DNA from: JADKCL01 sp046329055
GTDB lineage: Bacteria; Bacteroidota; Bacteroidia; J057; JADKCL01
Direction of reading: 5' to 3'
NCBI GenBank assembly: GCA_046329055.1
Contig: JAXLVK010000015.1
Span: 1-64,000, forward strand
Length of the DNA stretch: 64,000 nucleotides
Below, piece after piece: positions 43,621 to 53,112 of this stretch; the first letter of the stretch is position 1, and each line of letters begins with the position of its first letter. The notes beneath the pieces were generated by a model, which saw only the letters and a program-made list of their open reading frames with translations, was not told where the DNA came from and did no database searches. The translations under genes were made by a program, and so were the position numbers.

Positions 43621-45741
43621 ATGCGAACGCTCATGTTCCGGTTCCTGCTGCTTGGCCTCCTCCTTATCGGGGTTGCCCCCGCTGTAATTGCGCAGCACGA
43701 CGGCGAATCACGTGCCGAAAATGGCTGGTACATGGCCCCCTACGGTAGGTTGCACATCATGGTGGTGTATGCGGAGATCGACTTTGACAGCAGCCGCAAG
43801 CATGTCGATCCCGTCAAGAAACCCGGCGGGACCTGGGAATGGAAAAAAGGCAAGCTGCCCGTGTGGAAGGACCAACTCGTCTCCATGGATCCGCAGTCCG
43901 ATGCCTGGATGACCAAGTACTTCCGGCAGGCGAGTTTCGGGAAATTCGTGGTCACGGGCGATCCATTGGACAGCATGATCACGATTCCCATCACGGAAAT
44001 TCTGGACAATCGCGGCAAGGTCGTGGAGACCGAGTCCTTCGCCAACAACTACTACCGACAGGCTGTGGTGCGGAAGCTGAATGCCATGAAGGACCCCAAA
44101 TTCCTCTTTGGCAGCAAAGTGCAGGACTTTGACAGATGGACATTTGGCGGAAATGGGACGGGCAGCAAGGAAAATCCCAACAACAAGATCGACCTGATCA
44201 TGGTCGTGTGGCGCAACATCCATGTCGTGGGGCTGGGTGAAATGAGCGGCTATGTCCAGCCGGGCGACATGGGGGACCTGTGGGGAATGCACACGGACAT
44301 GTATTCCATGTTCAAGACGGAGGCCCTGCTACCCCTCGTCATCATGCGCCACGAATTCAGCCACATGCTCTACGGTGGCAACAATTTCCATACTGCCAAT
44401 GGCGGCGTGGGCACCCGGACCTTCCTCTCGACCGTGGGCGGATGGAGCAACATGAGCGCGAGCGACGCCTGCTCACCCACATGGAATGCCTGGGACCGCG
44501 AACGCATGAACTGGGGCAATCCCGATAACCAACACCTCCTCAGCTGCCGCTGCGCCGACGATGGGCAGGAGCAAAACGGCGAAATGACCTACGGCCAACC
44601 CCAATGCTTCGCTGGCGAATACATCCTGCGCGACTTCGCCTCTACCGGGGACGCCATCAAAATCAAGCTGCCCCACCTGCCCAAGACCGTCCGGAACCAA
44701 TACCTCTGGCTCGAAAACCATCAGCGGTTAGATGGCTATGTCGATCATGACAAGATCCTCCCCAAGGGCCTCTATGCCTATATCCAAGTCGGAAAGGACG
44801 ACCGCGTTGGCATGAAAACCTTTGGCGGGCCCTGCAACTACCTGTGGCCGCTCGTGGCCCAGGGCAGCTACGATTTTGACTACGACCCCACCAACGAGGC
44901 CTACCTCCTGAAGGAAAGCCGCGCCAACCCCCTCACTGGGGCCACCTATTTCGTGCGCCACATGATCGACCTCGACGGCGACGACAAGCTCCGCATCACC
45001 AAGGACGTCACACCCAAGACGGAATACGTCTTCCCCAAAAAGCTCTTCGTGGAGGGCAAGGAAATCCCCGCCGACTTCTTCTCCTACATGCAATACCCGC
45101 AGTTTGGCACCAAGGAAACGCCCTTCGTCCCAGACCTGCACAACAAAATCGGGATTGCCTACAACCCTGCCGCCACACCGCTGTATTCGCATACCGGCAC
45201 CAAACCCCAGCCCGATGACAACCGTCGCGTTTATCTGAACGGACTCAGCATTGAGGTGCTGGAAATGCGACCCGACGGCAGCATCAAGATCCGCATCCGC
45301 TGGGACGACTTCGACATCCCCACCAATGTCCGCTGGTGTGGAGACATCGTCCTGAAGGAGCAGGTGGTCGTGCAGCGCGGTGGCAGCATCACCCTCGACC
45401 AAGGATTTACCCCGCAGCTCGCCGAAGCCGTGCAACACATCGACGGCAAGGCTGTGTTTGTGGAACCCACCATCATGGAGGTTGACAGCGGCGCACTGCT
45501 CAAGCTAGAGAAATTCGGCAACCTGTGGATCCGTCCCGGCTCCACCTTGCTCATCCGCAAGGGCGCCCGCGTGGAGATGGCCAACAACAGCTCCATCGTC
45601 GTAGAGCGAGGTGCCCACGTCTATGTCGAGAAGGGTGCCCAGATCAAAAAAGGCAAACGCGATTCCGGCATTGTCTTCCGCAGCGGCAAGGAGGAATACG
45701 ACGTCAACCCTAGATTCACCAAGCGCCTCCTGACGCAATAG
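43621..45741 (+). CDS. M6-like secreted zinc metalloprotease with beta-solenoid-like C-terminus
   Basis: ATG 43621 (MRTLMFRFLLLGLLLIGVAP) gives a signal peptide. The catalytic domain carries HEFSH (residues 244-248; HExxH) followed by LYGGNNFH, the style of M6/immune-inhibitor-A-like enzymes. Further Cys and His residues (LLSCRCADDGQ) follow. Residues ~600-690 form a repetitive strand pattern (LLKLEKFGNLWIRPGSTLLI, RVEMANNSSIVVERGAHVYV), suggesting a short beta-solenoid stalk. No T9SS domain is visible. It probably degrades extracellular protein; the substrate is unknown. Confidence 0.75.
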   Translation: MRTLMFRFLLLGLLLIGVAPAVIAQHDGESRAENGWYMAPYGRLHIMVVYAEIDFDSSRKHVDPVKKPGGTWEWKKGKLPVWKDQLVSMDPQSDAWMTKYFRQASFGKFVVTGDPLDSMITIPITEILDNRGKVVETESFANNYYRQAVVRKLNAMKDPKFLFGSKVQDFDRWTFGGNGTGSKENPNNKIDLIMVVWRNIHVVGLGEMSGYVQPGDMGDLWGMHTDMYSMFKTEALLPLVIMRHEFSHMLYGGNNFHTANGGVGTRTFLSTVGGWSNMSASDACSPTWNAWDRERMNWGNPDNQHLLSCRCADDGQEQNGEMTYGQPQCFAGEYILRDFASTGDAIKIKLPHLPKTVRNQYLWLENHQRLDGYVDHDKILPKGLYAYIQVGKDDRVGMKTFGGPCNYLWPLVAQGSYDFDYDPTNEAYLLKESRANPLTGATYFVRHMIDLDGDDKLRITKDVTPKTEYVFPKKLFVEGKEIPADFFSYMQYPQFGTKETPFVPDLHNKIGIAYNPAATPLYSHTGTKPQPDDNRRVYLNGLSIEVLEMRPDGSIKIRIRWDDFDIPTNVRWCGDIVLKEQVVVQRGGSITLDQGFTPQLAEAVQHIDGKAVFVEPTIMEVDSGALLKLEKFGNLWIRPGSTLLIRKGARVEMANNSSIVVERGAHVYVEKGAQIKKGKRDSGIVFRSGKEEYDVNPRFTKRLLTQ

Positions 45742-45824
45742 GGCCTGTCAACCCATTTCAGGACGCTACAAGCCTCCAATATCAACTTTCAACTATCAAC
45801 TACAAAAGCCATCTTTGCGCCCTG

Positions 45825-47165
45825 ATGGCACATATCCGTCCATTTCGGGCCTGGCGCTACAACGAGGAGAAACTGGGAAACATCGAGCCGATGTTCTCCC
45901 CGCTCTTTGATGTGGTCAGCCCCGAGCAACTGGAGCTGCTCTACAGCAACCCCAGCAATTCCATCCACCTGAGTGTCCCGGAGAGCGACGCGGCCGTGAT
46001 GGAAAAGCTGCAAGACTGGAAGGCCAATGGCGTCCTGCACCAAGACCCGCTTCCAGCGATTTACATTTACTATCAGGAGTTTTCCCTCTTTGGTGAGTCC
46101 AAGAAGTATGTCCGGAAGGGCTTCGTGTCCATGATCCAACTGGACACGGAAGCCACTGATGAGCGAAACATCATCCTCCACGAAGGCACCATCGAGACCA
46201 GTGTGCTCGACCGCACCCGGCTCCTGCGGCAGACCCTTCTGAATGTCGCGCCCACCCACGGCCTCTACCACGACCCGCATTTCCGGTTGGAGGCCCTGAT
46301 GGATGCCTACATGGCCCATCCCATGCACGAATACCTGGATTACCAGGGTGTCGTGAACAAATTCGCCTTGGTGCAGGACCGCAGGGACATCGCATTGTTC
46401 CAAGAAGTCATCGCCGAGGGGCCGGTTTACCTTGCGGATGGGCATCACAGGTTGGCGTCGTCCATGGCGCTCTACCAACAGGCGATCGCCGAGGGCAAGG
46501 AGTTGCCGCATGACTCTGCTTGGGGCTACCACATGATGTTCCTGAGCAATACCGCTGGGGACGACTTGCGCATCCTGCCCATCCACAGAGTCTGGGAATT
46601 GCCCGAGAAAACCCACAATCCCAATCCGATCCTGAACCGGATGCGGGATTATTTTGAGGTGAACGAGGTGACTTTTGACCGGGTGCCGATCTATACCCGC
46701 GTACTGGAGTCGCCGCGCACCTACGGCTTCGTCATCGGTAGCCTGCAATTCTTGATTCGGCTTCGGGATGAGATCGATCCGCTGCGGGACATCCCCCTCG
46801 ACTTGCCGGATGCAGTCAAAGCCTTGGATTACACGGTCTTGCATTATTTCGTGTTTGAGAAGGTGTTTGGGGTGCCTTATGCCGAGCAGCGCATGAGTAA
46901 CAATGTCCAATACCTCAAGGACGTGGGTTTGGCGGTGAAGCAGGTCGTGACCTACCGGCAACGCTTGGCGTTCATCATGCCCGGTTGCTCGATGGGGCAA
47001 ATGATGGCGGTCTGCGAATCCGGTGCGCTGATGCCTCAGAAATCGACCTATTTTTATCCCAAAGTGGTCTGCGGGCTGCTTTTTGGCTCGATCGACGACG
47101 ATGAAAACAACAGCCCCTTTGATCTTAGCTTCCGGCTCCCCGAGGCGTCAGCAACTGCTCCGTGA
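45825..47165 (+). CDS. DUF1015 family protein
   Basis: 446 residues beginning MAHIRPFRAWRYNEEKLG, with the DUF1015 hallmarks IHLSVPE, YYQEF and the strongly conserved YLADGHHRLAS. The family is widespread and soluble; it is thought to resemble a kinase or nucleotide-binding fold, but the reaction is unproven. The 3' 65 bases overlap the Maf gene, whose start lies inside this gene, so the two are translationally linked. Confidence 0.9.
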   Translation: MAHIRPFRAWRYNEEKLGNIEPMFSPLFDVVSPEQLELLYSNPSNSIHLSVPESDAAVMEKLQDWKANGVLHQDPLPAIYIYYQEFSLFGESKKYVRKGFVSMIQLDTEATDERNIILHEGTIETSVLDRTRLLRQTLLNVAPTHGLYHDPHFRLEALMDAYMAHPMHEYLDYQGVVNKFALVQDRRDIALFQEVIAEGPVYLADGHHRLASSMALYQQAIAEGKELPHDSAWGYHMMFLSNTAGDDLRILPIHRVWELPEKTHNPNPILNRMRDYFEVNEVTFDRVPIYTRVLESPRTYGFVIGSLQFLIRLRDEIDPLRDIPLDLPDAVKALDYTVLHYFVFEKVFGVPYAEQRMSNNVQYLKDVGLAVKQVVTYRQRLAFIMPGCSMGQMMAVCESGALMPQKSTYFYPKVVCGLLFGSIDDDENNSPFDLSFRLPEASATAP

Positions 47166-47670
47166 CCTGGGACTGGAGTTTCAAGTGGTGGTTCGGCAAG
47201 TGGAGGAGCAGATTCCGCCCGGACTGACCCCCGCCGCCGCCGCCGAATACCTCGCGCAGCACAAGAGCGCGGCCTACACCGACCTCGCGCAGGACCATAT
47301 CATCATCACCTCCGATACCATCGTCTCGTTGGGCGGCCATTTGCTCGAAAAGCCCACCGACCGCGCCGATGCCATCCGCATGTTGGGCCTTCTTTCCGGA
47401 AATGTCAATGAGGTGATTTCTGGCGTTTGCATCCGTCACCAAGACAGGTTGGAGGTCTTCCACGCATCCACATTCGTGACCTTCAAGCGATTGGAAAATT
47501 GGGAGATCGAGCACTACGTGGACCATTTTCGCCCCTACGACAAAGCTGGCGCCTACGGCATCCAAGAATGGATCGGCATGGTCGGCATCGAGCGCATCGA
47601 AGGCGACTACTACAATGTGGTAGGGCTGCCCGTAGGCATGGTCTGGGAGCGGCTGAAGGGGTTTTTGTGA
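47101..47670 (+). CDS. maf: Maf family nucleotide pyrophosphatase
   Basis: Start ATG 47101 gives MKTTAPLILASGSPRRQQLL, the canonical Maf N-terminus; the ATG six codons upstream gives an atypical start. Further motifs are SDTIVSLGGHLLEKP and DKAGAYGIQEWIGM with the conserved Glu/Asp residues. Maf proteins hydrolyse non-canonical or canonical nucleoside triphosphates to monophosphates (house-cleaning) and can affect septum formation. 189 residues is normal. The start overlaps the DUF1015 gene by 65 bases. Confidence 0.93.
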   Translation: MKTTAPLILASGSPRRQQLLRDLGLEFQVVVRQVEEQIPPGLTPAAAAEYLAQHKSAAYTDLAQDHIIITSDTIVSLGGHLLEKPTDRADAIRMLGLLSGNVNEVISGVCIRHQDRLEVFHASTFVTFKRLENWEIEHYVDHFRPYDKAGAYGIQEWIGMVGIERIEGDYYNVVGLPVGMVWERLKGFL

Positions 47671-47776
47671 TATTTTTTCCGATAGGGTGTTCTGTTTTTT
47701 GTGGAACTTTTGTAAATTTGAGGATTATGCACGAGAGTCCTAGGTTACAGATACGAAGAAACTCAAGCGAAAGCAG

Positions 47777-48070
47777 TTGGGCCTGAAGCTGTACGGCGCG
47801 ATCGACCAATTGATAGCTGACCTTGAGAACAATGACTTCAGGTCGCACGAAGAACTCAAGGCTGTTCGCGGGGACGCTGATCGGGTTCACAGCGAGGGAT
47901 TCTACTTTTTCAACATCAACATCCACCGAACAATGGTGCTGGTTGAGATGGATGAGGACGGAGAAGCAACCATCGTATGGGCAGGCTCCCACGATGATTA
48001 CGAATCCACCTTCAAAAACAACCGTCACACCATCGAGAAGTGGTTGAGGAACAAGGGCTTTATCAATTAG
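47777..48070 (+). CDS. HigB/RelE-like toxin of a type II toxin-antitoxin pair
   Basis: A ~97-residue basic protein. The core GFYFFNINIHRTMVLVEMD and WAGSHDDYESTFKNN matches the HigB/RelE mRNA-interferase style (ends in HDxYE). The start is doubtful: no ATG lies in this frame after the upstream stop, TTG 47777 is the first alternative, and residues upstream of it (TDTKKLKRKQ) look genuinely coding. An ATG at 47727 is out of frame. The antitoxin gene follows 4 bases later, the toxin-first order typical of HigBA. Ribosome-dependent mRNA cleavage is the family role. Confidence 0.7.
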   Translation: MGLKLYGAIDQLIADLENNDFRSHEELKAVRGDADRVHSEGFYFFNINIHRTMVLVEMDEDGEATIVWAGSHDDYESTFKNNRHTIEKWLRNKGFIN

Positions 48071-48074
48071 TCGC

Positions 48075-48638
48075 ATGAAACTCCAAGACGTCTATGCCAT
48101 CATTCAGAAGGGTGTGCTGAACTCCGAGTTGGAGTATGAGCATGCTCAAGTTGCCGAGCGGAATCTGCGCCTTGCGGTGAAGGAGGATGCCTCTTTGAAA
48201 CCTGTAAGGGATCAATTGAGAACGATCATTCATGCTTATCAGGAGACACATTGGCGGGATGAGGATGAGATTGCGGAAGCTCAAATCGCCGAGAGTGACC
48301 GTGCTGAGGCACAGGCGGAGATGGAGCGGCAGTTCCTAGCACAGCGGCGGCAGGTGATCAAGGACCGCCTCAAGGAGCTCGGATTGAAGCAGCAGGACCT
48401 GGGCTCGCTCCTCGGGCACAGCAAGTCCTACATGTCCGAACTCATGAACGGTGTGCGCTCGCTTTCCTTCCAGGATTCCGTCCTCGTTCACAAGCTGCTG
48501 GGCATCAGCCTGAACGACTTGATTCCAACATCTATCTCAGCATCGACGCAGCGCCGCCTCCGAGCATCCATGGGCAAACTGCAATCGAAAAACATCCAAT
48601 TGGACGCCGAGAGCCTACAGTTGATCCGAGTGGATTGA
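48075..48638 (+). CDS. HTH-XRE antitoxin of the HigBA-like pair
   Basis: 187 residues. The N-terminal half is helical and charged (LEYEHAQVAERNLRLAVKED). The C-terminal half has an XRE helix-turn-helix (LGLKQQDLGSLLGHSKSYMS, then ELMNGVRSLSF). In HigA-type antitoxins this domain binds the operon's own promoter while another part binds the toxin. It begins 4 bases after the toxin stop, so the two are coupled. Confidence 0.8.
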   Translation: MKLQDVYAIIQKGVLNSELEYEHAQVAERNLRLAVKEDASLKPVRDQLRTIIHAYQETHWRDEDEIAEAQIAESDRAEAQAEMERQFLAQRRQVIKDRLKELGLKQQDLGSLLGHSKSYMSELMNGVRSLSFQDSVLVHKLLGISLNDLIPTSISASTQRRLRASMGKLQSKNIQLDAESLQLIRVD

Positions 48639-48725
48639 TCGGAAGTTAGGGTTGCATTCGGTTGCAGGTATTGAGGTTTTTCGCTCGGGCTACGCAGTCC
48701 TGCGGCATTTCCGTAAAATTGCCGC

Positions 48726-49451
48726 ATGACCAAGCTCAGTGTCAACATCAACAAGTTCGCAACCCTGCGCAATGCCCGTGGCGGTAACAATCCGGACGTG
48801 CGGCAGGCTGCCATCGACTGCGTGCGCTTCGGTGCTCAAGGGATCACGGTGCATCCCCGCCCGGACGAGCGCCACATCCGCCGCACGGATGTCTATGAGG
48901 TCGCGGAGGCCATCACCGTCGAATTCAACATCGAGGGTTACCCCAGCGACGACTTCCTCCGCCTCGTCGAGGATGTCCGCCCTGCCCAATGCACCCTCGT
49001 CCCCGATCCGCCTGGCGTCCTCACGAGCAATGCCGGATGGGATGCCATACAGCACCAGTCGCAACTCCGCGATGTCGTGGCCAGGCTGCACGCAGCAGAC
49101 GTCCGTACCAGCATTTTCATGGAAACCGACATCCGGCAAATCGACGCCGCTCGCGCCTGCGGGACCGACCGCATCGAGCTGTACACTGAGCCCTACGCCG
49201 CCAACTACGCCCTGGACCGCGCCGTCGCCATTGCGCCCTTTGTCCGCGCTGCCCAGCACGCCCACGAAATCGGCCTCGGCCTGAACGCCGGGCACGACCT
49301 GAGCCTAGAAAATCTGCGGTATTTCCACCAGCACATTCCCCACCTGCTGGAAGTCTCCATCGGCCACGCCCTCGTCTGCGACGCCCTCTACCTCGGGCTT
49401 GAGGAGACGATCAGGCAATACCTTCAGCAATTAATAATTGATAATGAATAA
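48726..49451 (+). CDS. pdxJ: pyridoxine 5'-phosphate synthase
   Basis: A TIM-barrel enzyme of 241 residues with the PdxJ blocks KLSVNINKFATLRNARG, GAQGITVHPRPDERHI, TSIFMETDIRQIDAA, GLGLNAGHDLSLENL and LLEVSIGHALVCDAL. It condenses 1-deoxyxylulose-5-phosphate with 3-amino-2-oxopropyl phosphate to form pyridoxine 5'-phosphate (vitamin B6, DXP-dependent route). Start at ATG 48726 fits the family exactly. The last codons run into the AT-rich repeat (QQLIIDNE), so the repeat has probably replaced or extended the native C-terminus. Confidence 0.97.
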   Translation: MTKLSVNINKFATLRNARGGNNPDVRQAAIDCVRFGAQGITVHPRPDERHIRRTDVYEVAEAITVEFNIEGYPSDDFLRLVEDVRPAQCTLVPDPPGVLTSNAGWDAIQHQSQLRDVVARLHAADVRTSIFMETDIRQIDAARACGTDRIELYTEPYAANYALDRAVAIAPFVRAAQHAHEIGLGLNAGHDLSLENLRYFHQHIPHLLEVSIGHALVCDALYLGLEETIRQYLQQLIIDNE

Positions 49452-49508
49452 TTAATAATTCGCTGGTAGTCAGTCAATTATTAATTATTCATTGTTAATT
49501 ATCCATTA
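49429..49508. terminator. AT-rich inverted repeat between pdxJ and the guanylyltransferase gene
   Basis: AATTAATAATTGATAATG... pairs with ...CATTGTTAATTATCCATTA across a GC-richer centre (CGCTGGTAGTCAGTC). It separates two convergent genes, overlaps both coding 3' ends slightly, and is similar to the element at 42.92-43.00 kb. Confidence 0.65.
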
Positions 49509-50588
49509 GGTGAGCGTGTTTCCTTGCGATTTTTTCACTTCGCTGACGACGTGGCGGATTTGTTGCTCGTGGTCCATGCGGCAGATGAGCAGGACGTCCC
49601 CAGTGTCCACGACGATCATGTCATTGATGCCGTGAAGCACCACCAATTTCTTGGGGTCTGAGACCTGCACGAGGTTGTTGGCGGAGTCGAATGCCATGAC
49701 TTGGCCTTTCACGGCGTTGCCCATGTAGTCCTGCTCCATCTGCTCATAGACGGAGGCCCAAGTGCCTACATCGCTCCAGTCAAATGAGGACGGAATCACA
49801 TAGACGTTGGGAGCTTTCTCCATGACACCGAGGTCGATCGACTCATTTTTGCTGCGTTCATAGGCGCCACGGACTGCACTGGATTCCTCGGCAGAGTCCA
49901 GGGCGGGTTGTATCGCATTGAAGGTCTCGAACAGGTCCGGCATGAGCTTGGCAAAGCTGTCCAGAATGGTCTGCACATTGAATACGAACATGCCGCTGTT
50001 CCACAAGAAATCCCCGCTGCGGATAAAGGTCTTCGCCATCTCCAGGTCCGGCTTCTCGGTGAACATCTTGACCTTGTAGAACGAAGTGGGCTTGTCTCCC
50101 TCGATGTATTGCAGGTAGCCGTAGCCGGTGTCAGGGCGGGTCGGGCGGATGCCCAATGTCATGATGATGGGCTGCTTCCGGGACTCGTCCAGCGCCACCG
50201 CGGCATCCTTGAGGAAATTGGCGGTGTTGCGGATGAGGTAATCGCTGCCCACCACCAGGATGCAGGCCGCTGGATCGCGCTTCTGAATCTTGAATGCCGC
50301 GTAGGCGATGCAAGGCGCAGTGTTGCGGCCCACGGGTTCGAGCAAAATCTCCGAGTCGCGGATGCCCGGCAATTGGGTCCGAACCAGGTCCAGGTACCGC
50401 TCGTTGGTGACGATGAAGATGTTTTCCTGGGGAATGAAGCGGTGGAACCGCTCGTATGTCATCTGGATCATGGTCTTGCCCATGCCCAGGATATCGTGGA
50501 ACTGCTTAGGTAGGCTTGTGCGGCTCATGGGCCAGAATCGGCTGCCGATTCCACCCGCCATGATGATCACGTAGTCGTGTTGGCGCAT
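49506..50588 (-). CDS. mannose-1-phosphate guanylyltransferase
   Basis: The ATG at 50588 (MRQHDYVIIMAGGIGSRFW) places the nucleotidyltransferase motif AGGIGSRFWPMSR near the N-terminus; the ATG six codons upstream is less likely. Further blocks are SLPKQFHDILG, EPVGRNTAPCIAYA, FTEKPDL and NSGMFVF. The enzyme converts mannose-1-phosphate and GTP to GDP-mannose for glycan and O-antigen synthesis. 360 residues is the short single-domain form, without the C-terminal isomerase domain of ManC/GMI fusions. Confidence 0.95.
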   Translation of the reverse strand: MRQHDYVIIMAGGIGSRFWPMSRTSLPKQFHDILGMGKTMIQMTYERFHRFIPQENIFIVTNERYLDLVRTQLPGIRDSEILLEPVGRNTAPCIAYAAFKIQKRDPAACILVVGSDYLIRNTANFLKDAAVALDESRKQPIIMTLGIRPTRPDTGYGYLQYIEGDKPTSFYKVKMFTEKPDLEMAKTFIRSGDFLWNSGMFVFNVQTILDSFAKLMPDLFETFNAIQPALDSAEESSAVRGAYERSKNESIDLGVMEKAPNVYVIPSSFDWSDVGTWASVYEQMEQDYMGNAVKGQVMAFDSANNLVQVSDPKKLVVLHGINDMIVVDTGDVLLICRMDHEQQIRHVVSEVKKSQGNTLT

Positions 50589-50931
50589 ATTCGAATGACT
50601 TTTCAAGTGCCTGAGCGCGAAGTTCAGGTATCAGGGTTCCCCTTTTGTCGAAAATCCCAAGATTCGGCAAAAAAAACGAGTTTCTTTGCATCGGCAAAGA
50701 GATTGCACCTCAGAACAACCTCTCTGTCAGCGGAACCACACCGCTTCCTGACTGCGCTGGGCATGGGGTTGATTGACGATTTCCGGGTGACTTCACGTTT
50801 TTTCCCGACACTCGCGCAAAAAACTTCCCAAAATGTCAATCCTTCGGGAAGGTTTTCCGTTTTAAGTGTTATCTTAAAGACTAGAATTACACGTCGGCGA
50901 AGACCCTTGCGACGAAAGATTTGGACACGTA
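50589..50931. other. divergent intergenic region, ~340 bases
   Basis: Lies between the leftward guanylyltransferase gene and rightward recQ. It must contain both promoters. It is AT-richer before recQ (TTTTAAGTGTTATCTTAAAG). I see no RNA gene or repeat. Confidence 0.4.
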
Positions 50932-53112
50932 ATGGAAGTTTTGCAAAAACTGGATATCAAGGACGCACTCAAGCAATACTTTGGATTCGATGAGTTCAGA
51001 GGCAGGCAAGAAGAAGTGGTGCGTTACTTGTTGGCTGGCAACGATTGTTTTGTGATCATGCCCACTGGGGCTGGAAAGTCACTCTGCTATCAGTTGCCCT
51101 CGATTGTGATGGATGGCACTGCGTTGGTGATCTCTCCGCTCATCGCCTTGATGAAAAATCAGGTGGACCAAATGAGCGCATTGGGAATCGAGGCCGGGTT
51201 CTTGAATTCCAGCATGTCGCGCGGAGACTACGAGGAAGTGAAGCGCAAGGCCATCGACGGCACCCTCAAGTTGCTCTATGTCGCCCCGGAATCCCTCGTC
51301 AAGGAGGAATTCATCGACTTCCTGCGTCAAGCGCGGGTTTCTTTCGTGGCTGTGGACGAGGCGCACTGTATTTCAGAGTGGGGTCATGACTTCCGTCCGG
51401 AATACCGTCGCATCCGTGAAATTCTGAACCATATCCACAACGTGCCCATCATCGCCCTCACAGCGACGGCCACGCCCAAGGTTCAGCTTGACATCCAGCA
51501 AAACCTCAAGATTCAAGACGCGAAGGTCTTCATCACGTCCTTCAACCGGAAAAACCTCTACTACGAGGTGCGCCCCAAGCATGACCCGGTTACGGACATC
51601 ATCAAGTACATCAAGAAAAACCTCGGCAAATCCGGCATCGTCTATTGCCTGAGCCGCCGCAAGGTTGAGGAGCTGAGCGAACTCCTGAAAGTGAACGGCA
51701 TCAAGTCCGTTCCCTACCACGCGGGCCTCGACAGCAAGATTCGTACGAAGCACCAAGACATGTTCCTGCAAGAGGACGTGCAGGTTGTGGTCGCTACCAT
51801 CGCATTCGGGATGGGCATCGACAAGCCGGATGTGCGCTACGTGATCCACTACGACGTGCCCAAGAGCATCGAGAGCTATTACCAAGAGACAGGTCGTGCT
51901 GGTCGCGATGGCTTGGAAGGACACTGCGTGCTCTACTACGATTTCAACGACATCATCAAGCTGGAGAAGTTCATGAAGGACAAGCCGGTGAGCGAACGCG
52001 AGAGCGGGCGCCTCCTGCTGTACGAGATGGCCAGCTTCTGTGAGTCCGGCATGTGCCGCCGGAAATACATGCTGCACTACTTCGGCGAGTTTTTCGACCA
52101 TAGCAAGTGCAATGGCATGTGTGACAACTGCCGCTTCCCCAAGGAGAGCTACGACGCGACCAAGCAGGTCAAGCAAGCCCTCGCGGTCGCCAAGCAGGTC
52201 AAGGAGAAATTTGGCATCGACCACATGGTCAAGGTCTTGCGCGGCACTTCCAGCCAGCAAGTGGTCCTCAACGAGCACCACAACCTGCCCATCTTCAGCC
52301 GTGGTGCCGAACTCGGCGACAAGGAATGGAAGTCCGTCTTCGCACAGTTGCTCGTGCAGGACTACATGGAGAAGGACATCGACGATTACGGTGTCATCAA
52401 GATCTCCAAAAAGGGCCACGAATACCTCGCCAAGCCCGAAAACGTGATGCTCCTGAAGTTCCAGGACTTCGCGGAACTCGAGAAGCAGCGCGAGCAAGCC
52501 GAGGCGGAGGTTACTGAGGTCTTTGACCAGGTGCTCTTCGACAAGCTCAAGAAGCTGCGCAAGGAGATCGCCACCAAGAAAGAGATTCCGCCCTATGTCA
52601 TCTTCCAGGACCCGAGCCTAGAGGACATGAGCATCAAGTACCCCATCACCATGGACGAGTTCCAGAACATCGTCGGGGTGGGGCGCGGCAAGGCAGAGAA
52701 ATTTGCCAAGCCCTTCATGGAAATGATCAAAAAGTACGTCGAGGAAAACGAGATCGAGCGTCCCGACTCCCTGATCGTCAAGAAGGCCGGGAACAAGTCC
52801 ATGAACAAGCTGTTTTTCATACAGCACGTGGACCGCAAGACACCGCTCGACGAGATTGCCCGCTTGAAAGGAATCTCCTTCGGCGAGTTGATGGAGGACC
52901 TGGAGCACATCATCTACAGCGGCACCAAGCTCAACCTCGATTACTATATCAAGAGTGAGATGGACGACGAGGTGGTCGATGAAATCTACGATTACTTCCT
53001 CCACGCTGAGACCGATGCCCTGAGCGTCGCCGAGGACCACTTTGGCGGGGACTACACCCGCGAGGAAATCCAGCTCGTCCGCGCCAAATTCATCTCAGAA
53101 GTCGGCAATTAA
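50932..53112 (+). CDS. recQ: ATP-dependent DNA helicase RecQ
   Basis: 726 residues. Walker A is PTGAGKS (44-50) and the DEAH box is DEAHCISEWGHDFRP (from 142). Motif VI lies in YYQETGRAGRDG. The zinc-binding module has Cys residues in SGMCRRKY and CNGMCDNC. A winged-helix region and the HRDC domain (FDKLKKLRKEIATKKEIPPY) follow, then an extra C-terminal ~110 residues (KLFFIQHVDRKTPLDEIARL, helix-turn-helix-like) typical of Bacteroidota RecQ. It unwinds DNA 3'-5' in recombination and replication-fork repair. Its stop overlaps the next start by one base (TAATG). Confidence 0.97.
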   Translation: MEVLQKLDIKDALKQYFGFDEFRGRQEEVVRYLLAGNDCFVIMPTGAGKSLCYQLPSIVMDGTALVISPLIALMKNQVDQMSALGIEAGFLNSSMSRGDYEEVKRKAIDGTLKLLYVAPESLVKEEFIDFLRQARVSFVAVDEAHCISEWGHDFRPEYRRIREILNHIHNVPIIALTATATPKVQLDIQQNLKIQDAKVFITSFNRKNLYYEVRPKHDPVTDIIKYIKKNLGKSGIVYCLSRRKVEELSELLKVNGIKSVPYHAGLDSKIRTKHQDMFLQEDVQVVVATIAFGMGIDKPDVRYVIHYDVPKSIESYYQETGRAGRDGLEGHCVLYYDFNDIIKLEKFMKDKPVSERESGRLLLYEMASFCESGMCRRKYMLHYFGEFFDHSKCNGMCDNCRFPKESYDATKQVKQALAVAKQVKEKFGIDHMVKVLRGTSSQQVVLNEHHNLPIFSRGAELGDKEWKSVFAQLLVQDYMEKDIDDYGVIKISKKGHEYLAKPENVMLLKFQDFAELEKQREQAEAEVTEVFDQVLFDKLKKLRKEIATKKEIPPYVIFQDPSLEDMSIKYPITMDEFQNIVGVGRGKAEKFAKPFMEMIKKYVEENEIERPDSLIVKKAGNKSMNKLFFIQHVDRKTPLDEIARLKGISFGELMEDLEHIIYSGTKLNLDYYIKSEMDDEVVDEIYDYFLHAETDALSVAEDHFGGDYTREEIQLVRAKFISEVGN

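Noticed and set aside
49908..50513. 201-residue plus-strand frame
   Set aside because: Antisense to the intact guanylyltransferase gene with no start context or homology style.
51373..52497. 374-residue minus-strand frame inside recQ
   Set aside because: RecQ motifs are continuous on the plus strand; the antisense frame is a codon-bias shadow.
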